The notes below the pieces were generated by a model. It was not told where the DNA came from. It was given only the letters and a program-made list of their open reading frames with translations, and ran no database searches. A DNA stretch of 64,000 nucleotides from Rhodovulum sp. Its GTDB lineage: Bacteria; Pseudomonadota; Alphaproteobacteria; Rhodobacterales; Rhodobacteraceae. Below are positions 63,408 through 64,000 of this stretch, one piece after another. A program made the position numbers and the translations under genes. The stretch lies in contig PALT01000018.1 of assembly GCA_002706605.1 (NCBI GenBank), forward strand, positions 96,659 through 160,658, written 5' to 3'. The stretch's first letter is position 1. Each line of letters opens with the position of its first letter.

Positions 63408-64000
63408 ATGGGCAATATCAACATCACCGCCGCCTCTTTGCGCCAAGGGTCTGATGCCCTGGCGACCCTGTCTCCGCAGGCAACACCGGGTGCTTTGACG
63501 CGCCAAAGGTCGCGCGCGACCCACAAAACCAAGATCGTTGTTGTTGGCCTGCGTGGCATTCCCGACATCTCTGGAGGGATTGAGACCCACTGTGAATATT
63601 TGTACCCCAAGGTCGCGGGCCAAGACCCCAGCGACGACATCACCATTGTTGGACGCCGCCCCTCGATGGGCGCCCAGACGGTTGATTTGGGAAAAAACCT
63701 GAAATGTGTGCCGCTGGCTGCGCCGAAGAACCGGTACTTGGAAACGATCACTAACACGTTCTTGGGCGTTTTGGCTGCCAAGTTCCGTTACGGCGCCGAT
63801 ATCGTCCATTTGCACGCGGTTGGCCCGGGCTTGATGGCGCCGCTGGCCCGCGGGCTGGGGATGAAGGTCGTTCTGACCCACCACGGCGATGACTATAAGC
63901 GCGACAAGTGGAATGCGGTTGCCCGCACCGTCCTGAAAACAGGCGAGCGTCTGGGCATCATGTGCGCCAACCGCGTGATTGCGGTGTCGCCGTCGCTGGC
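63408..64000 (+). CDS. Glycosyltransferase family 4 (DUF1972 type), partial
   Basis: The first 197 codons, open at the right edge. After a 45-residue tail comes KIVVVGLRGIPDISGGIETHCEYLYP, the DUF1972/GT4 start, then DIVHLHAVGPGLMAPLARGLGMKVVLTHHG and ANRVIAVSPSL. It is likely the glycosyltransferase that adds a sugar after the initiating ExoY-type enzyme. The C-terminal donor domain is outside the window. Confidence 0.82.
   Translation, partial: MGNINITAASLRQGSDALATLSPQATPGALTRQRSRATHKTKIVVVGLRGIPDISGGIETHCEYLYPKVAGQDPSDDITIVGRRPSMGAQTVDLGKNLKCVPLAAPKNRYLETITNTFLGVLAAKFRYGADIVHLHAVGPGLMAPLARGLGMKVVLTHHGDDYKRDKWNAVARTVLKTGERLGIMCANRVIAVSPSL

Overview
The window looks like a chromosomal segment from a marine-type alphaproteobacterium of the Rhodobacterales (roseobacter group). 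The evidence is high G+C coding DNA, a CcrM cell-cycle methyltransferase next to rnhB, the leuS-lptE-holA string, DUF2125, DUF3576 and DUF4170 proteins, a Porin_4-type porin, PhoX, an ectoine-hydrolase-type M24 protein and a MotB start of the Rhodobacteraceae type. This assignment comes from gene content only. I found no rRNA, tRNA or CRISPR array.

Layout. 1-1.8 kb: start of motB (minus), then a ring-cleaving dioxygenase/esterase pair (mhqO-mhqD type). 1.9-8.7 kb: a tightly overlapped minus-strand operon, TPR protein > opgC > opgG/D > opgH > secreted esterase, for osmoregulated periplasmic glucans. 8.9-12.9 kb: a YeeE/YedE sulfur transporter facing a ThDP enzyme plus CoA-transferase pair. 13-16.5 kb: YHS protein, MOSC protein, and phoX with a PHO-box array. 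16.5-21.1 kb: class III aminotransferase diverging from a metal-ligand-less M24 hydrolase (DoeA-like), an ArgE-like M20 deacetylase and a GntR regulator. Two operator-like dyads lie between the divergent units. 21.1-23.6 kb: LysR regulator, a 700-base A+T-rich gap and a lone tyrosine recombinase. 23.7-29.5 kb: porin, DUF3576 lipoprotein, leuS-lptE-holA. 29.5-35.6 kb: DMT transporter, GST, flavoprotein, HNH protein, crotonase-like and SDR pair, DUF2125 protein. 35.7-40.3 kb: pmbA, IMPase/CysQ-like, DUF4170, waaA, lpxK (lipid A/Kdo). 40.4-43.8 kb: DsbA-like and DciA-like (minus), mutY-alkB (plus). 43.9-47.5 kb: ccrM, rnhB, a secreted hypothetical, and a small secreted protein overlapping a membrane-anchored winged-helix protein. 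47.7-50.0 kb: RTX protein with tandem 98-residue repeats. 50.3-64 kb: an exopolysaccharide locus with Wza, Wzc, Wzy and Wzx functions, three glycosyltransferases, an ExoY-type initiating transferase and two sulfotransferases.

How the parts work together. The OPG operon, the lipid A/Kdo genes, LptE and the large polysaccharide locus make this mostly an envelope-building region. Two sulfotransferases inside the polysaccharide locus suggest a sulfated exopolymer. The chain-length/tyrosine-kinase protein has a degraded nucleotide-binding loop, so control of polymerisation may be unusual. The most informative non-coding signals are the four-half-site PHO box of phoX, the paired dyads of the M24/M20/GntR unit, three GANTC sites just upstream of ccrM, a core-site-like inverted repeat (10-bp arms, 7-bp spacer) upstream of the recombinase, a perfect 17-base palindrome upstream of the RTX gene, and a long A+T-rich leader with widely spaced inverted repeats upstream of the ExoY-type gene.
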